Below, in pieces: positions 1 through 8,555 of a stretch of 38,467 nt of DNA (its first letter is position 1; the number at the start of each line of letters is the position of its first letter). Both the position numbers and the translations under genes were made by a program. A model generated the notes under the pieces. It was not told where the DNA came from, searched no databases, and saw only the letters and a list, made by a program, of their open reading frames with translations. The stretch is from Prevotellaceae bacterium UBA3627 (GTDB lineage Bacteria; Bacteroidota; Bacteroidia; Bacteroidales; Bacteroidaceae). The DNA is taken from positions 491 to 38,957 of the forward strand of contig DFLE01000003.1 of assembly GCA_002373375.1 (NCBI GenBank), in the 5' to 3' direction.

Positions 1-440
1 GCAGCGGACTGACATCGGTGACCATACCCAGCAGCGTGACAAGCATCGGCTATGAGGCGTTCGATGGCTGCAGCGGACTGACATCGGTGACATGGAATGC
101 GAAGAATTATCCTGCGTTCTCCAGTTCTTCCGAAAATCATCCGTTCAATGATATTAGGACTCAGATAACAGAATTTATCATAGGTGACGAGGTGACAAGT
201 ATTCCAGCATGCATGTGTTATGGAATGAGCAACTTAAAATCGGTGACCATACCCAGCAGCGTGACCAGCATCGGCTCTGAGGCGTTCTCTGGCTGCAGCG
301 GACTGACATCGGTGACCATACCCAACAGCGTGACCAGCATCCGCTCTTATGCCTTCTCCGGCTGCAGCGGACTGACATCGGTGACCATCCCCAGCAGCGT
401 GACCACGATTGGCGAAAATGCTTTCTCTGGCAGACTGAAT
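1..440 (+). repeat. 69-bp tandem repeats encoding 23-residue LRRs
   Basis: Near-identical 69-bp units (core gcagcggactgacatcggtg) begin at about 1, 70, 294 and 363. They are interrupted at about 90-235 by a diverged LRR unit. Nucleotide identity between units is higher than needed to conserve the protein, which suggests recent duplication or recombination. Confidence 0.8.
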
Positions 441-3400
441 CTTTTAATTCCTAAGGGAACTTTGGGTTACTATAAAAACGTAACTTCTGTCCATGCCATT
501 TATGAATTGGATGGTGACGAAGTTTGGTCAGAGACATACTTTGGAGTCCCCTCTTATTACACTACCTATTATGATGCTGATGAAGACGGAGTGATGGAGT
601 ATTTGTTTTACGACAGTAACAGTAAAAACTTCGCTTTTGTAAGCAAGGAGGGAGAAACGAAACAGGAGATAGGAAGGCCAGCATATTTTGACAGTTACTA
701 TAGTGATTGGTATGCCACACCAATAAATGGCAAAGGAGAGATGCTCATTCATAGAGGCAATACACTCAAGTATGACAGCAAGACGCAGGTGAGAATCTTT
801 GACGTAGATAATGATGGCAGGAAAGACTTAGTGGGTCCGTGTAATACATCAGACGCGAGTTTTACCATATACTATCAGCAGGCAGATGGTACGTTTAAGG
901 CAGTGGAGCAAAGCCTGACAAAAGACGAAGCCGCTGTATTGGCAGAGAAGAGCAAGAGTGGCAGTGGAGGTGTATTAAGCTTTGCCGTAGGCATGATGGT
1001 AGGCGGTGGGTCTTCTTATGCCTCAAATAACTACGATGTTGCACTGGATATGAATGATGACGGCATACTTGACTTTATGTCATCAAGTGATGGCGGCATA
1101 ATATATAGCTATGCTGACAACAAGTATTTTGCTAACCCAAAGAAAGGTGTGCTGTATCCTTGTGACTTGAACAACGACAGCGAACTGGACTATATCTGTT
1201 ATGATGGCAGCAACATTATCTTGATGACACGCACCGGCAATGACACATACGATGAGAAGACCCTGTTTTCCAATAGTAACGTAAAGCAGATACTCCACAA
1301 GGACTTTGACCACGATGGAGACATTGACATTATGGCTTATATCAATGATGCGTCATCTACATCCAGTTCAACTGGTAATACTTATTTTGTATTCTTCCGT
1401 AATGATGGTGATATGTCGTTCAAAAGAAGAGAGCGTAACTTTGCCATTAACTATGCTCTGAAAGAAGTCAAGGACATTGATGCCGACGGATTGTACGAGA
1501 TGTTGGTAACAGACTACACGAACAAAGTACGGAAAATATTACGCATATCTGAAAGCCTGACTGTTACAGAGAGTGACTATGATTTCTCTGATGGAATTTA
1601 TTCTGAAAAAATTACCATCGGTGATTTTGACAACGACGGAAGAGTAAATTTACGCTATGATTTTGGCAGTTCAAAAGCTTCCAAGTATGTAATATTATCT
1701 TCTTCTGTCAACACTGCCCCATCCAAGATGGATGCACCTACAGCAGTGCTCGATGCCGAAGCACAAAGGCTGCGTATTAACTGGAAACAAGGTGAGGATG
1801 CCGAAACTTCATCATGCGATCTGACATACGAACTGCGCATAGGCACAGAGCCTGCAAGCGGCAACGTGCTGTTTGGTGCGTCGCTTGCTGACGGCCGCCG
1901 CCGCACTTTGGAGGACGGCAACATGGGGCGCTCGCTCAGCACACTGTTTAATGCCAAGAGCCTGAAGCCCGGTAAGTATTATATCTCCGTGCAGGCGATA
2001 GATGCCGGCGGCAGAGGCGGCGCATGGTCAGACGACTTCATTTATGAGCATCAATTGGCAGCACCTGCGATAGTATCTAACTACACACAGCATATGTCAA
2101 CAGCCGACACCATTCGCCTCAGCGTAAAGGCACCTGTTGACGGAGCGGAATACAAATGGACCGTAAGTGAGGGCAGGCAGATAGAGAATGACGGCTTAGA
2201 TACGCGTTTCGTGTTTGAGCATGACGGCAAGCATACCTTAAACCTCGCTATGACATACGATGGCAGAACGCTGAATGCTGAGCCTCTTGAGTTGGAGGTA
2301 GAGCCTGCAAAACGCTATGAATATGTTTATGGAGTTAAATATGCTGGTGGTTATGTTGACCTAAACCAGGATGGGTATCCTGAATACCTCGGATACGTGA
2401 ATAATGGCAAGGGTATTATGGAGAAAGTGTTGCTGAGTTATGTGACGAATATACCAGTTGAAAGAGATTACTCTGGTGCACGGTATTCTGATAGAGCCAG
2501 ACATTATTTGGATTATAATTTAGACGGTTATCCAGATGTTATCGTAAGGAATAATGTCTATATTAACTTAGGTGAGCAAGATAATGACTTTGACATAGAA
2601 ACACAGACATTTGATTGGAAAAGTCATCCAACTTCAAGTTCCTATAAATACATTGATTCCAGCACTGGTAACTGGTTTGATGCTAATAATGACGGCTACC
2701 TTGACAATGGTGCTTGCTTCAATGACGGAACAAACATTGTATGGAGAGGATATTATTCTACAGACGGCAAATTCTTGGGGTCGCCAAAATATGACGTAAA
2801 CCGTGACGGTTTTATGGATATAGTAGTAGAACAAACTGATGGACTGTATGTAATGTACAAGGATAATACTGCTAACATAGCATACTCTGTACCTCAGCTG
2901 CTATTTGAAGGAGTATATTGGGATTGGGAGATTGAAGACTTGAACAGCGATGGTTATGCCGATTTAGTAAGCTACAGCGGAAATACGCTGATAGTGGTCA
3001 AAGGCAGTGCAACACTGCCTTGTACAGAGACTGTGACATACGATTTATCTGGCACTATCAGCTGGATTAGTTCTATCCGTGACTACAACAATGACGGTTA
3101 CATGGATGTGTTGTTATATTACAAAAAGGATGTCAGCTCGACTTATGCTTATGCTCTTGCTGAGTTCGGTCCCGACTTCTCAATGAATTTGGTAGATTTA
3201 GATGATGAGGTGGAACGAGACTATTTTATGGTGCAGAAAGATGGAGGCTATCCTGACGGCAACCTTAGCCATATAACCAACCAGTCACCTTCTGCTCCTG
3301 CCTCTGTTGCTGCCAAGCAGACGAAGGACGGAATGCTGATAACATGGAGCGACGCGGAGGATGACCATACACCTGCTATGCAGATGCGCTACAACATAAG

Positions 3401-5165
3401 CGTGAAGCGTAAGGGCAAGAAAGGTGACAACAGCTTCGTTATCTCTCCGATGAACGGACTGAAGGATGAGGCTACCATCTGCGGCACCATCATCTATAAG
3501 AAGTCAACGCAGATGCTGGTGCCTACATCGGTACTGACGGCTGGCGAGACCTACGAGATACAGGTGCAGGCGATAGACCTGTGGAACCAGCACTCACCTA
3601 TGACCAAGGCCGTGGAGTTCACCATGACGAGCGATGGTTACATAGACGTAGCTGAACAGGTGACTACAGGCAAGGAGACCACGGTGAAGTTTGTCGGCAC
3701 AAAGACCGGCAGCTATGTGCTTGATGCTGGAGAGGGCGCCACAATAGTAAGTGACAACGGCAAGGGCGAGTATATCGTGAAGTGGGCTACGGATGGTGTG
3801 AAGAACATCACGCTGACCGCAGGCGGCGCAACGATAAAGTCTGCCATTACTGTAGTGAAGCCTATGGAGCTTACTTTCTCTGTTCCAGAAAAGGTGTTTG
3901 CCAATGCTCCGCTGACAATAGAGGTGAGCGACGAGATGGCAAAGGCCGCAAGAAACGTGGGGGTACGCTCAGACAACAGCAAGGTGAAGGTGGAGTATGT
4001 GACCGGCAGTAAGACCGCTGTGGTGACATTCCCTACAACTGGCACTTATACATTAGAAGCCTATTGTGAGGATAATATAAAAGGCAATAGTTACTCACAG
4101 ACAATAAAAGTGGCAGAAGAGATGCCTAAGGCTAAGATTGAGAAAGTGACCACCGATGGTGAAACTGGCAGTTACGTTATAAACTGGAGTACCGCAGTTC
4201 CTGCCGGAATTAACGAGGTGGTCATAAGCAAGGAGGGAGCGTCTCTTGATGCGTTCAACGTGCTCGACACTGTGCTGGTTAGCGACGGACGATATGTTGA
4301 CTTGTCATCTAACGCCGCCGTGATGTCTGCTCGTTACCGCATACAGTTGTTAGCCGACAACGGACAGACAAGCAAACAGAGCGACGCTCACAAGCCTCTG
4401 CACGTAATGCTTGCCAAGGCTGCCAGGGGGTACAACCTTATATGGAACAGCTATGAGGGTGTGGCGGTTGACTCTTACCACATCATGCGCGGAACGTCGC
4501 CTGACAATATGCAGCAGATAGCACAGGTGGCAGGAAGCCAGATGAGCTATACCGACCTGACGATGCCTGACGGCGAGAATTTCTATGCCGTGACGTTCCA
4601 GCTCTCCGGGTCACAGCAGATGAGCGCGAAGGGACTGCAAGCAACGGCGGCTTCCGAGGAGGACGTGAACAGCAACGTGATATCAACCGCAGACGCTGTT
4701 GACGTGGTCGAGGCGAAGAGCATTGAGCTGATCGTGCTTGACGAGGACAAGACTCTCTCAGACAAGCACAAGGACTTGCAGATATTCTACATGATAAAGC
4801 CTACCTACACTACCATCACCAAGGTGAAGTGGGAGATACTTCAGGGCAGCGACATTGCCTCTGTTGACGCAAACGGAAAACTGAGCGCGAAAGGTGGCAG
4901 CGGCACTGTCAAGGTGAAAGTATCATCGCTTGACGGCTCTGAGCTGAGTGCCGAGATGGATGTGCCTTGCAACGTAAGCGTTGAGCCTACCGCTGTAATC
5001 GCGGCACCGGCTGCAAACACAGGCGAGGCTACATTGGTAGGAAAACGTTATTATACCATCGACGGCAAGCAGGTAACGTCTCCTTCTATGGCGGGCAGTA
5101 TATATATTGAGTGGAGCATCTACTCTAACGGTCAGATTATCTCAAGGAAGATTATGAATAAGTAA
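1..5165 (+). CDS. BspA-like LRR surface protein with calcium-binding DxDxDG repeats (5' truncated)
   Basis: The reading frame is open at base 3 and continues to the stop at 5163-5165. The first possible start (GTG, 18) falls inside a repeat, so the true start lies outside the window. Numbered from base 18, residues 1-135 are BspA-type leucine-rich repeats of 23 residues (LTSVTIPSSVTSIG...AFSGCSG). Residues about 260-570 and 780-1080 carry FG-GAP/VCBS-like calcium loops (DVDNDGRKD, DMNDDGILD, DLNQDGYPE, DYNNDGYMD). Fn3/Ig-like stretches follow each block, near 580-690 and 1090-1200, and again toward the end. The C-terminus (YYTIDGKQV...GQIISRKIMNK) resembles short Bacteroidetes C-terminal secretion tails. 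BspA family members are exported or surface proteins that bind host or matrix ligands; that role here is inferred. A strong hairpin follows the stop. Confidence 0.85.
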   Translation, partial: SGLTSVTIPSSVTSIGYEAFDGCSGLTSVTWNAKNYPAFSSSSENHPFNDIRTQITEFIIGDEVTSIPACMCYGMSNLKSVTIPSSVTSIGSEAFSGCSGLTSVTIPNSVTSIRSYAFSGCSGLTSVTIPSSVTTIGENAFSGRLNLLIPKGTLGYYKNVTSVHAIYELDGDEVWSETYFGVPSYYTTYYDADEDGVMEYLFYDSNSKNFAFVSKEGETKQEIGRPAYFDSYYSDWYATPINGKGEMLIHRGNTLKYDSKTQVRIFDVDNDGRKDLVGPCNTSDASFTIYYQQADGTFKAVEQSLTKDEAAVLAEKSKSGSGGVLSFAVGMMVGGGSSYASNNYDVALDMNDDGILDFMSSSDGGIIYSYADNKYFANPKKGVLYPCDLNNDSELDYICYDGSNIILMTRTGNDTYDEKTLFSNSNVKQILHKDFDHDGDIDIMAYINDASSTSSSTGNTYFVFFRNDGDMSFKRRERNFAINYALKEVKDIDADGLYEMLVTDYTNKVRKILRISESLTVTESDYDFSDGIYSEKITIGDFDNDGRVNLRYDFGSSKASKYVILSSSVNTAPSKMDAPTAVLDAEAQRLRINWKQGEDAETSSCDLTYELRIGTEPASGNVLFGASLADGRRRTLEDGNMGRSLSTLFNAKSLKPGKYYISVQAIDAGGRGGAWSDDFIYEHQLAAPAIVSNYTQHMSTADTIRLSVKAPVDGAEYKWTVSEGRQIENDGLDTRFVFEHDGKHTLNLAMTYDGRTLNAEPLELEVEPAKRYEYVYGVKYAGGYVDLNQDGYPEYLGYVNNGKGIMEKVLLSYVTNIPVERDYSGARYSDRARHYLDYNLDGYPDVIVRNNVYINLGEQDNDFDIETQTFDWKSHPTSSSYKYIDSSTGNWFDANNDGYLDNGACFNDGTNIVWRGYYSTDGKFLGSPKYDVNRDGFMDIVVEQTDGLYVMYKDNTANIAYSVPQLLFEGVYWDWEIEDLNSDGYADLVSYSGNTLIVVKGSATLPCTETVTYDLSGTISWISSIRDYNNDGYMDVLLYYKKDVSSTYAYALAEFGPDFSMNLVDLDDEVERDYFMVQKDGGYPDGNLSHITNQSPSAPASVAAKQTKDGMLITWSDAEDDHTPAMQMRYNISVKRKGKKGDNSFVISPMNGLKDEATICGTIIYKKSTQMLVPTSVLTAGETYEIQVQAIDLWNQHSPMTKAVEFTMTSDGYIDVAEQVTTGKETTVKFVGTKTGSYVLDAGEGATIVSDNGKGEYIVKWATDGVKNITLTAGGATIKSAITVVKPMELTFSVPEKVFANAPLTIEVSDEMAKAARNVGVRSDNSKVKVEYVTGSKTAVVTFPTTGTYTLEAYCEDNIKGNSYSQTIKVAEEMPKAKIEKVTTDGETGSYVINWSTAVPAGINEVVISKEGASLDAFNVLDTVLVSDGRYVDLSSNAAVMSARYRIQLLADNGQTSKQSDAHKPLHVMLAKAARGYNLIWNSYEGVAVDSYHIMRGTSPDNMQQIAQVAGSQMSYTDLTMPDGENFYAVTFQLSGSQQMSAKGLQATAASEEDVNSNVISTADAVDVVEAKSIELIVLDEDKTLSDKHKDLQIFYMIKPTYTTITKVKWEILQGSDIASVDANGKLSAKGGSGTVKVKVSSLDGSELSAEMDVPCNVSVEPTAVIAAPAANTGEATLVGKRYYTIDGKQVTSPSMAGSIYIEWSIYSNGQIISRKIMNK

Positions 5166-5179
5166 TTTTGGAAAATATA

Positions 5180-5211
5180 GTAATGTAGGGCTTGCAGAAG
5201 CCCTACATTAC
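5180..5211 (+). terminator. Perfect 14-bp hairpin after the BspA-like gene
   Basis: The arms at 5180-5193 and 5198-5211 are exact reverse complements around a GCAG loop, 14 nt after the stop. There is no long T run behind it. A possible TTG start for the next ORF (5192) lies within this stem, which argues for the downstream ATG at 5243. Confidence 0.7.
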
Positions 5212-5242
5212 TTGTAAACACAGAAATAAAAAAAATCAGGTT

Positions 5243-5680
5243 ATGAAAAAGACAGATAAGATTTTTGTTTTATCAGGCTTGTTGATGATGTTTGTCTTGG
5301 GCAGTACGCCATGTGCTGCGGAAGAAAAAACAGGAAACGGGTCTAAGAGTGTGAGGGAGTTACTAATAGGCTCGTGGCATAGTGAAAGTATTGATTCTAA
5401 TATCAAATCAGATTTGTACTGGCATTTCAATGAAGACGGAACGGAACAGTTAATTAGTATATCCGATAAGGACAAGATTTATCCATCTGATGTCTCATGC
5501 GGAAAATGGACAGTAGATGGGAACACGATAAAGACTGTGACATTATCCCAAAAAGAGAAGAACAGGAATGAATGGAAAATCCTGAAAATAAACGAGGATT
5601 CTCTGAAGATAGAGTACTATGACAAACAACCAAAACGATTTGAGGCTTCCTTCAAAAGGATTAACAGGAAACAGCCCTGA
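5243..5680 (+). CDS. Small secreted lipocalin-like protein
   Basis: A 145-residue protein with a signal peptide (MKKTDKIFVLSGLLMMFVLG...CAA) and probable cleavage near residue 27. The mature part has the pattern ...LLIGSWHSESIDS...WHFNEDGTEQ...CGKWTVDGNTIK...LKIEYYD, typical of the lipocalin-like domains common in Bacteroidales (GxW near the start, alternating beta strands). The ATG at 5243 is preferred over the upstream TTG at 5192 because it gives a clean signal peptide and the TTG lies in a hairpin. Function is unknown; such proteins sit in the periplasm or on the outer membrane. Bounded by hairpins on both sides, it is probably monocistronic. Confidence 0.7.
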   Translation: MKKTDKIFVLSGLLMMFVLGSTPCAAEEKTGNGSKSVRELLIGSWHSESIDSNIKSDLYWHFNEDGTEQLISISDKDKIYPSDVSCGKWTVDGNTIKTVTLSQKEKNRNEWKILKINEDSLKIEYYDKQPKRFEASFKRINRKQP

Positions 5681-5702
5681 TGAATAACAGTGCGCATAAA
5701 CA

Positions 5703-5744
5703 AATTAAGCAACGGAAACACCAGTGTGTCTCCGTTGCTTAATT
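5703..5744. terminator. Bidirectional terminator hairpin between convergent genes
   Basis: The arms at 5703-5716 and 5731-5744 are perfect 14-bp reverse complements. The loop holds a smaller ACAC/GTGT stem. TTGTTTC follows on the plus strand and TTTGTTTATG on the minus strand. It separates the lipocalin-like gene (plus) from ptuB (minus). Confidence 0.8.
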
Positions 5745-5767
5745 GTTTCTCGCTGTCCAAACATAAA

Positions 5768-6406
5768 CTACCTGTTCCATGTCATATACTGACCGAATAC
5801 AGAATATAACGCAGGATTGTCACGAATAATCCAATACTTGAAACCTAAAAGTTCCTGTTCTACAGCCAACTCGTTTATTATGGCTTTTTCTGTATTCACA
5901 TCAGGGGTTTCCTGATACTTGATGGCAAGGTCCAGGAATCTGTTGACAACGCTTATAGTCTGTTCCATAAAGCGTTCTTCTTTAATTGTCCTGACCCGTT
6001 TGGCTCCGTTATATATCCGGTTCAATAACCTTATTGTTTCCGTATGCTGGGGGTCACTTATATTTGAGAAGAACAAGGCCTTCTTGTTTGCAAAATCCAC
6101 GCGCTGCTCTATATCCTCCTCTATGCTGCAGTCTTTAGGATTGAGCGTGTCATCAAAACTATTTGATTTCTTTCCGTTACAATATCTGCAACTCAGAAAC
6201 AAGTTGCCCCATTCCCGGGACAACGCGGGATAGTTGTCCACGCTTTTATGATGCTCTATCTCATAATCCGTATCACGCCGTCTCTCACATATATAGCATT
6301 TGTCATGCTGATCCGCAAGTAACTGAAGTTTTACATCCTCACCGTCATATCTGGTTGTGGTTGCTAATGAGGAGGGCGCATCAGGGCTTTTATATACTTT
6401 TATCAT
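5768..6406 (-). CDS. ptuB: Septu-type HNH endonuclease PtuB
   Basis: A 212-residue HNH nuclease of the TIGR02646/PtuB type. Two Cys pairs (CYIC at 37-40, CRYC at 73-76) bracket EIEHH (49-53) and WGNLFLSC (66-73), forming a zinc-stabilised HNH site with H52/H53 and N68/N77 as candidate catalytic or metal residues. It begins 2 nt after the ptuA stop, so the pair is very likely translationally coupled. In known Septu systems PtuB is the DNA-cutting effector bound to the PtuA ATPase and acts in phage defence. The assignment rests on the motif layout plus the partner gene. Retrons of the Ec78 type use the same pair, but no reverse transcriptase is present here. Confidence 0.85.
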   Translation of the reverse strand: MIKVYKSPDAPSSLATTTRYDGEDVKLQLLADQHDKCYICERRRDTDYEIEHHKSVDNYPALSREWGNLFLSCRYCNGKKSNSFDDTLNPKDCSIEEDIEQRVDFANKKALFFSNISDPQHTETIRLLNRIYNGAKRVRTIKEERFMEQTISVVNRFLDLAIKYQETPDVNTEKAIINELAVEQELLGFKYWIIRDNPALYSVFGQYMTWNR

Positions 6407-6408
6407 AA

Positions 6409-7641
6409 CTACAAGCTGCTGAGTTTTTCTGCATTTTGAATGACAATCTGACGGAACTCTCCGACTATCAACGGAGAGAGTGTCTCCGTGATCTTTTCAA
6501 ACTCACACTTCAGTTGTTTTATCTCAACCTTCTCAGCGTCACTTAACTCTTCCTTGGCAAGCAACCTCCTGAAGTTGTCTAACTGCATCTCTGCATAACT
6601 TGACTGTGTCCTGACACCGAAATACCCCTCTGCCAACGACTCGTATGAATATTCAGTAAGGTTCTCCAGCACCTCCCTGTGCTCCAAGTCGTATGCCACT
6701 GCGTCAGGCATGGAGCTTAAGACAAACGGAGAATGTGTCGTGATGACAAACTGGATATTAGGAAAGACCTTTGTCAACAAAGGCATGATGACCTTTTGTA
6801 ACGCAAGATGCAGATGTGTCTCTATCTCATCAATCAAGACAATACCCTCTTTTTGATAGTTTCTGACAAGTGTTCCCTCACCTTGCATCTTCAGAATCAA
6901 ATCCGCTACGATGTCTAATACGGCCGCGAAACCGTCAGAGACCTCTGTAAACTTAAACTTCTTCCCCTCTGTGCATATTCTGAAACTATAGTCTCTGTAA
7001 TTAAACTCCAACCGCAGTTCATCATCCTGATATATGTGTCTCAACAATTCCTCAAAATCCCGGAACCACGCATTTATTTCATCCGCATCATCATCTTGCT
7101 TCTCATTGCGTGCCAACGCCTCCTGTATTTTCAAATCAGACAAGAAGTTAAGAAACTGGGAGGTGGCTGTCTCCCTCACGTTACCTTTCTTATTTATAAC
7201 AGGCTTCATGGGATTCTTAGGCTCTGACATCTTCACTTTTCTGTCAGCCTGATAGAAAGCGATGATAAATTCTCCCTTAGCGTATTTGTCAATAATACTG
7301 CCCCATAATTCTGAGCGCAGCTCCACCTTACCATAGATATTCTCTATCTGTCTCAAGAAATAATCTACATTCTGCTGTGCCTGCCGTCTTGCTTGCTCAT
7401 CTGTTGTTTCCTTTAGTATTTTATTATAGGTTTCCAGTGATTTGTAATAACCAAGGAAATGCATTGCCTTGTCATCCTTTATCTTATTCAGGAAATCCGA
7501 CACTGCGTTGAGCAGTATCGTTTTTCCACTTCCATTCTTACCCGTGATGATAAGATGCGGAAACTTCTCATCTGCGACAGGAATATCGAAGTCACTCAGA
7601 TGAAACAACTTGTTGATATGGATGTTATTAATAAAATTCAT
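6409..7641 (-). CDS. ptuA: Septu-type AAA/ABC-like ATPase PtuA
   Basis: A 410-residue ATPase of the OLD/RecF/SMC-like ABC class. Walker A is GKNGSGKT at 34-41. A degenerate signature (VSDGFAAVLD, about 235-245) is followed by Walker B GIVLIDEIETHLH (266-278) and the H-loop TTHSPF (301-306). The middle region is helical and probably coiled. A C-terminal helical extension follows the ATPase core. Paired with the HNH protein just downstream, this is the ptuA-ptuB layout of Septu phage defence, in which the ATPase controls the nuclease. The start ATG (7639-7641) lies about 75 nt behind a TAAATTTG promoter box. By eye the pair looks more AT-rich than the flavodiiron gene beyond it, consistent with acquisition by transfer. 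Confidence 0.85.
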   Translation of the reverse strand: MNFINNIHINKLFHLSDFDIPVADEKFPHLIITGKNGSGKTILLNAVSDFLNKIKDDKAMHFLGYYKSLETYNKILKETTDEQARRQAQQNVDYFLRQIENIYGKVELRSELWGSIIDKYAKGEFIIAFYQADRKVKMSEPKNPMKPVINKKGNVRETATSQFLNFLSDLKIQEALARNEKQDDDADEINAWFRDFEELLRHIYQDDELRLEFNYRDYSFRICTEGKKFKFTEVSDGFAAVLDIVADLILKMQGEGTLVRNYQKEGIVLIDEIETHLHLALQKVIMPLLTKVFPNIQFVITTHSPFVLSSMPDAVAYDLEHREVLENLTEYSYESLAEGYFGVRTQSSYAEMQLDNFRRLLAKEELSDAEKVEIKQLKCEFEKITETLSPLIVGEFRQIVIQNAEKLSSL

Positions 7642-7851
7642 CTTATTATCTGTTTACTTTACTCTAAATACTGCTTGGTTACCATGTTCTGCACAAACAT
7701 CGTTTTATTACAATTGCAAATTTACAAAAAAAAATGTAGATATATACTTCTTTGGGACGTTTTTTATTAATACTTTGTTAATTATACACTTATGACCGTC
7801 ACTGGCTGGATATGGACGGCCCCAGACGCGGAAGTTGCCTGAAGACACAAA
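7642..7851 (-). promoter_or_regulatory. ptuAB upstream region with TAnnTTTG promoter
   Basis: TAAATTTG on the minus strand (plus 7717-7724) fits the Bacteroidetes -7 box; no good -33 TTTG is seen. It gives a leader of about 70 nt. The remainder is AT-rich. I see no gene, no reverse transcriptase and no obvious retron-type RNA in this stretch. Confidence 0.55.
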
Positions 7852-7908
7852 AAAACTGTAGAATGACGTAGTGAAAGCATTACCTTCACTAAGTCATTCT
7901 ACAGTTTT
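7852..7908 (-). terminator. Rho-independent terminator of the 8556-7966 genes
   Basis: 16-bp arms (7852-7867 and 7893-7908) are extended by inner 7-bp arms (7869-7875 and 7885-7891) around a 9-nt loop. On the minus strand a T7 run follows directly. On the plus strand it is followed by CTTTTC, so it may work both ways. Confidence 0.85.
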
Positions 7909-7965
7909 CTTTTCATTATATCACACGCCCAATGAGCAAGAGCGGTGACAATGGCGAGGTCACAC

Positions 7966-8496
7966 TTACTTTGCCTCTGCGGCTGCCGCTGGCTCTTCCT
8001 TCTTCTCTATGAAGCGTATGCCGTAGATATTGATAGGGCCGTCAGGGTACATTATCTGATACTCGCCCGGCTTGTCTATCTCAAGTGAGATAGGGCGTTT
8101 GCTCTTCTGCTCTACGATATCGGTAACAAGGTCCTTGGCACCCTTGAGGATAACCACCTGACGGTCAACCTCACTTGAGGCTGAGGTGGCGTAGATGGTG
8201 AGCATACCTTTAGCCTTTATGCTGAGGTATATCTGGCTGGTGCGGCTGCTGGTGCTGACGGTCTTGAAACGTGTGGTGAAACGCTGTCCGTCACGGAAGG
8301 TACGTATGTGCTCATCACAAGTCATCTTGTTGTTGTCGTCAACGACATACATGAAAACCTTGTCACAGTTGAACACCATAGGATTATTGCCAGGGCTGAA
8401 AGGCTTGAAGGTAATCATCGTGGGGTCGGCCCCTATCTGGGCAGATGCTGCTATGGCAAGCATTGCCGCAAAGATTGTGGTAAATAACTTTTTCAT
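7966..8496 (-). CDS. Small secreted beta-sandwich-like protein, function unknown
   Basis: A 176-residue protein with a clear signal peptide (MKKLFTTIFAAMLAIAASAQ, cut after SAQ). The mature part is rich in beta strands (RFTTRFKTVSTSS...IYLSIKAKGMLTIYATSAS...RQVVILKG...PGEYQIMYPDGPINIYGIRF). Such a layout resembles the small beta-sandwich domains appended to Bacteroidales pectate lyases and other secreted proteins, but here it stands alone. The C-terminus is low-complexity (KKEEPAAAAEAK). It lies 59 bp downstream of the flavodiiron gene on the same strand and shares its terminator, so co-transcription is likely. I do not recognise a specific function. Confidence 0.65.
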   Translation of the reverse strand: MKKLFTTIFAAMLAIAASAQIGADPTMITFKPFSPGNNPMVFNCDKVFMYVVDDNNKMTCDEHIRTFRDGQRFTTRFKTVSTSSRTSQIYLSIKAKGMLTIYATSASSEVDRQVVILKGAKDLVTDIVEQKSKRPISLEIDKPGEYQIMYPDGPINIYGIRFIEKKEEPAAAAEAK

Positions 8497-8555
8497 AATA
8501 GCGTGTTTTTTATTTGTTGTAGGTAAGTATTAAGAGTTATGTCTTCAACAGAGGA

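Noticed and set aside
5768..7965. Retron (Ec78-like) using the PtuAB pair
   Set aside because: No reverse transcriptase ORF is present on either strand nearby, and the upstream region shows no msr/msd-like fold that I can recognise.
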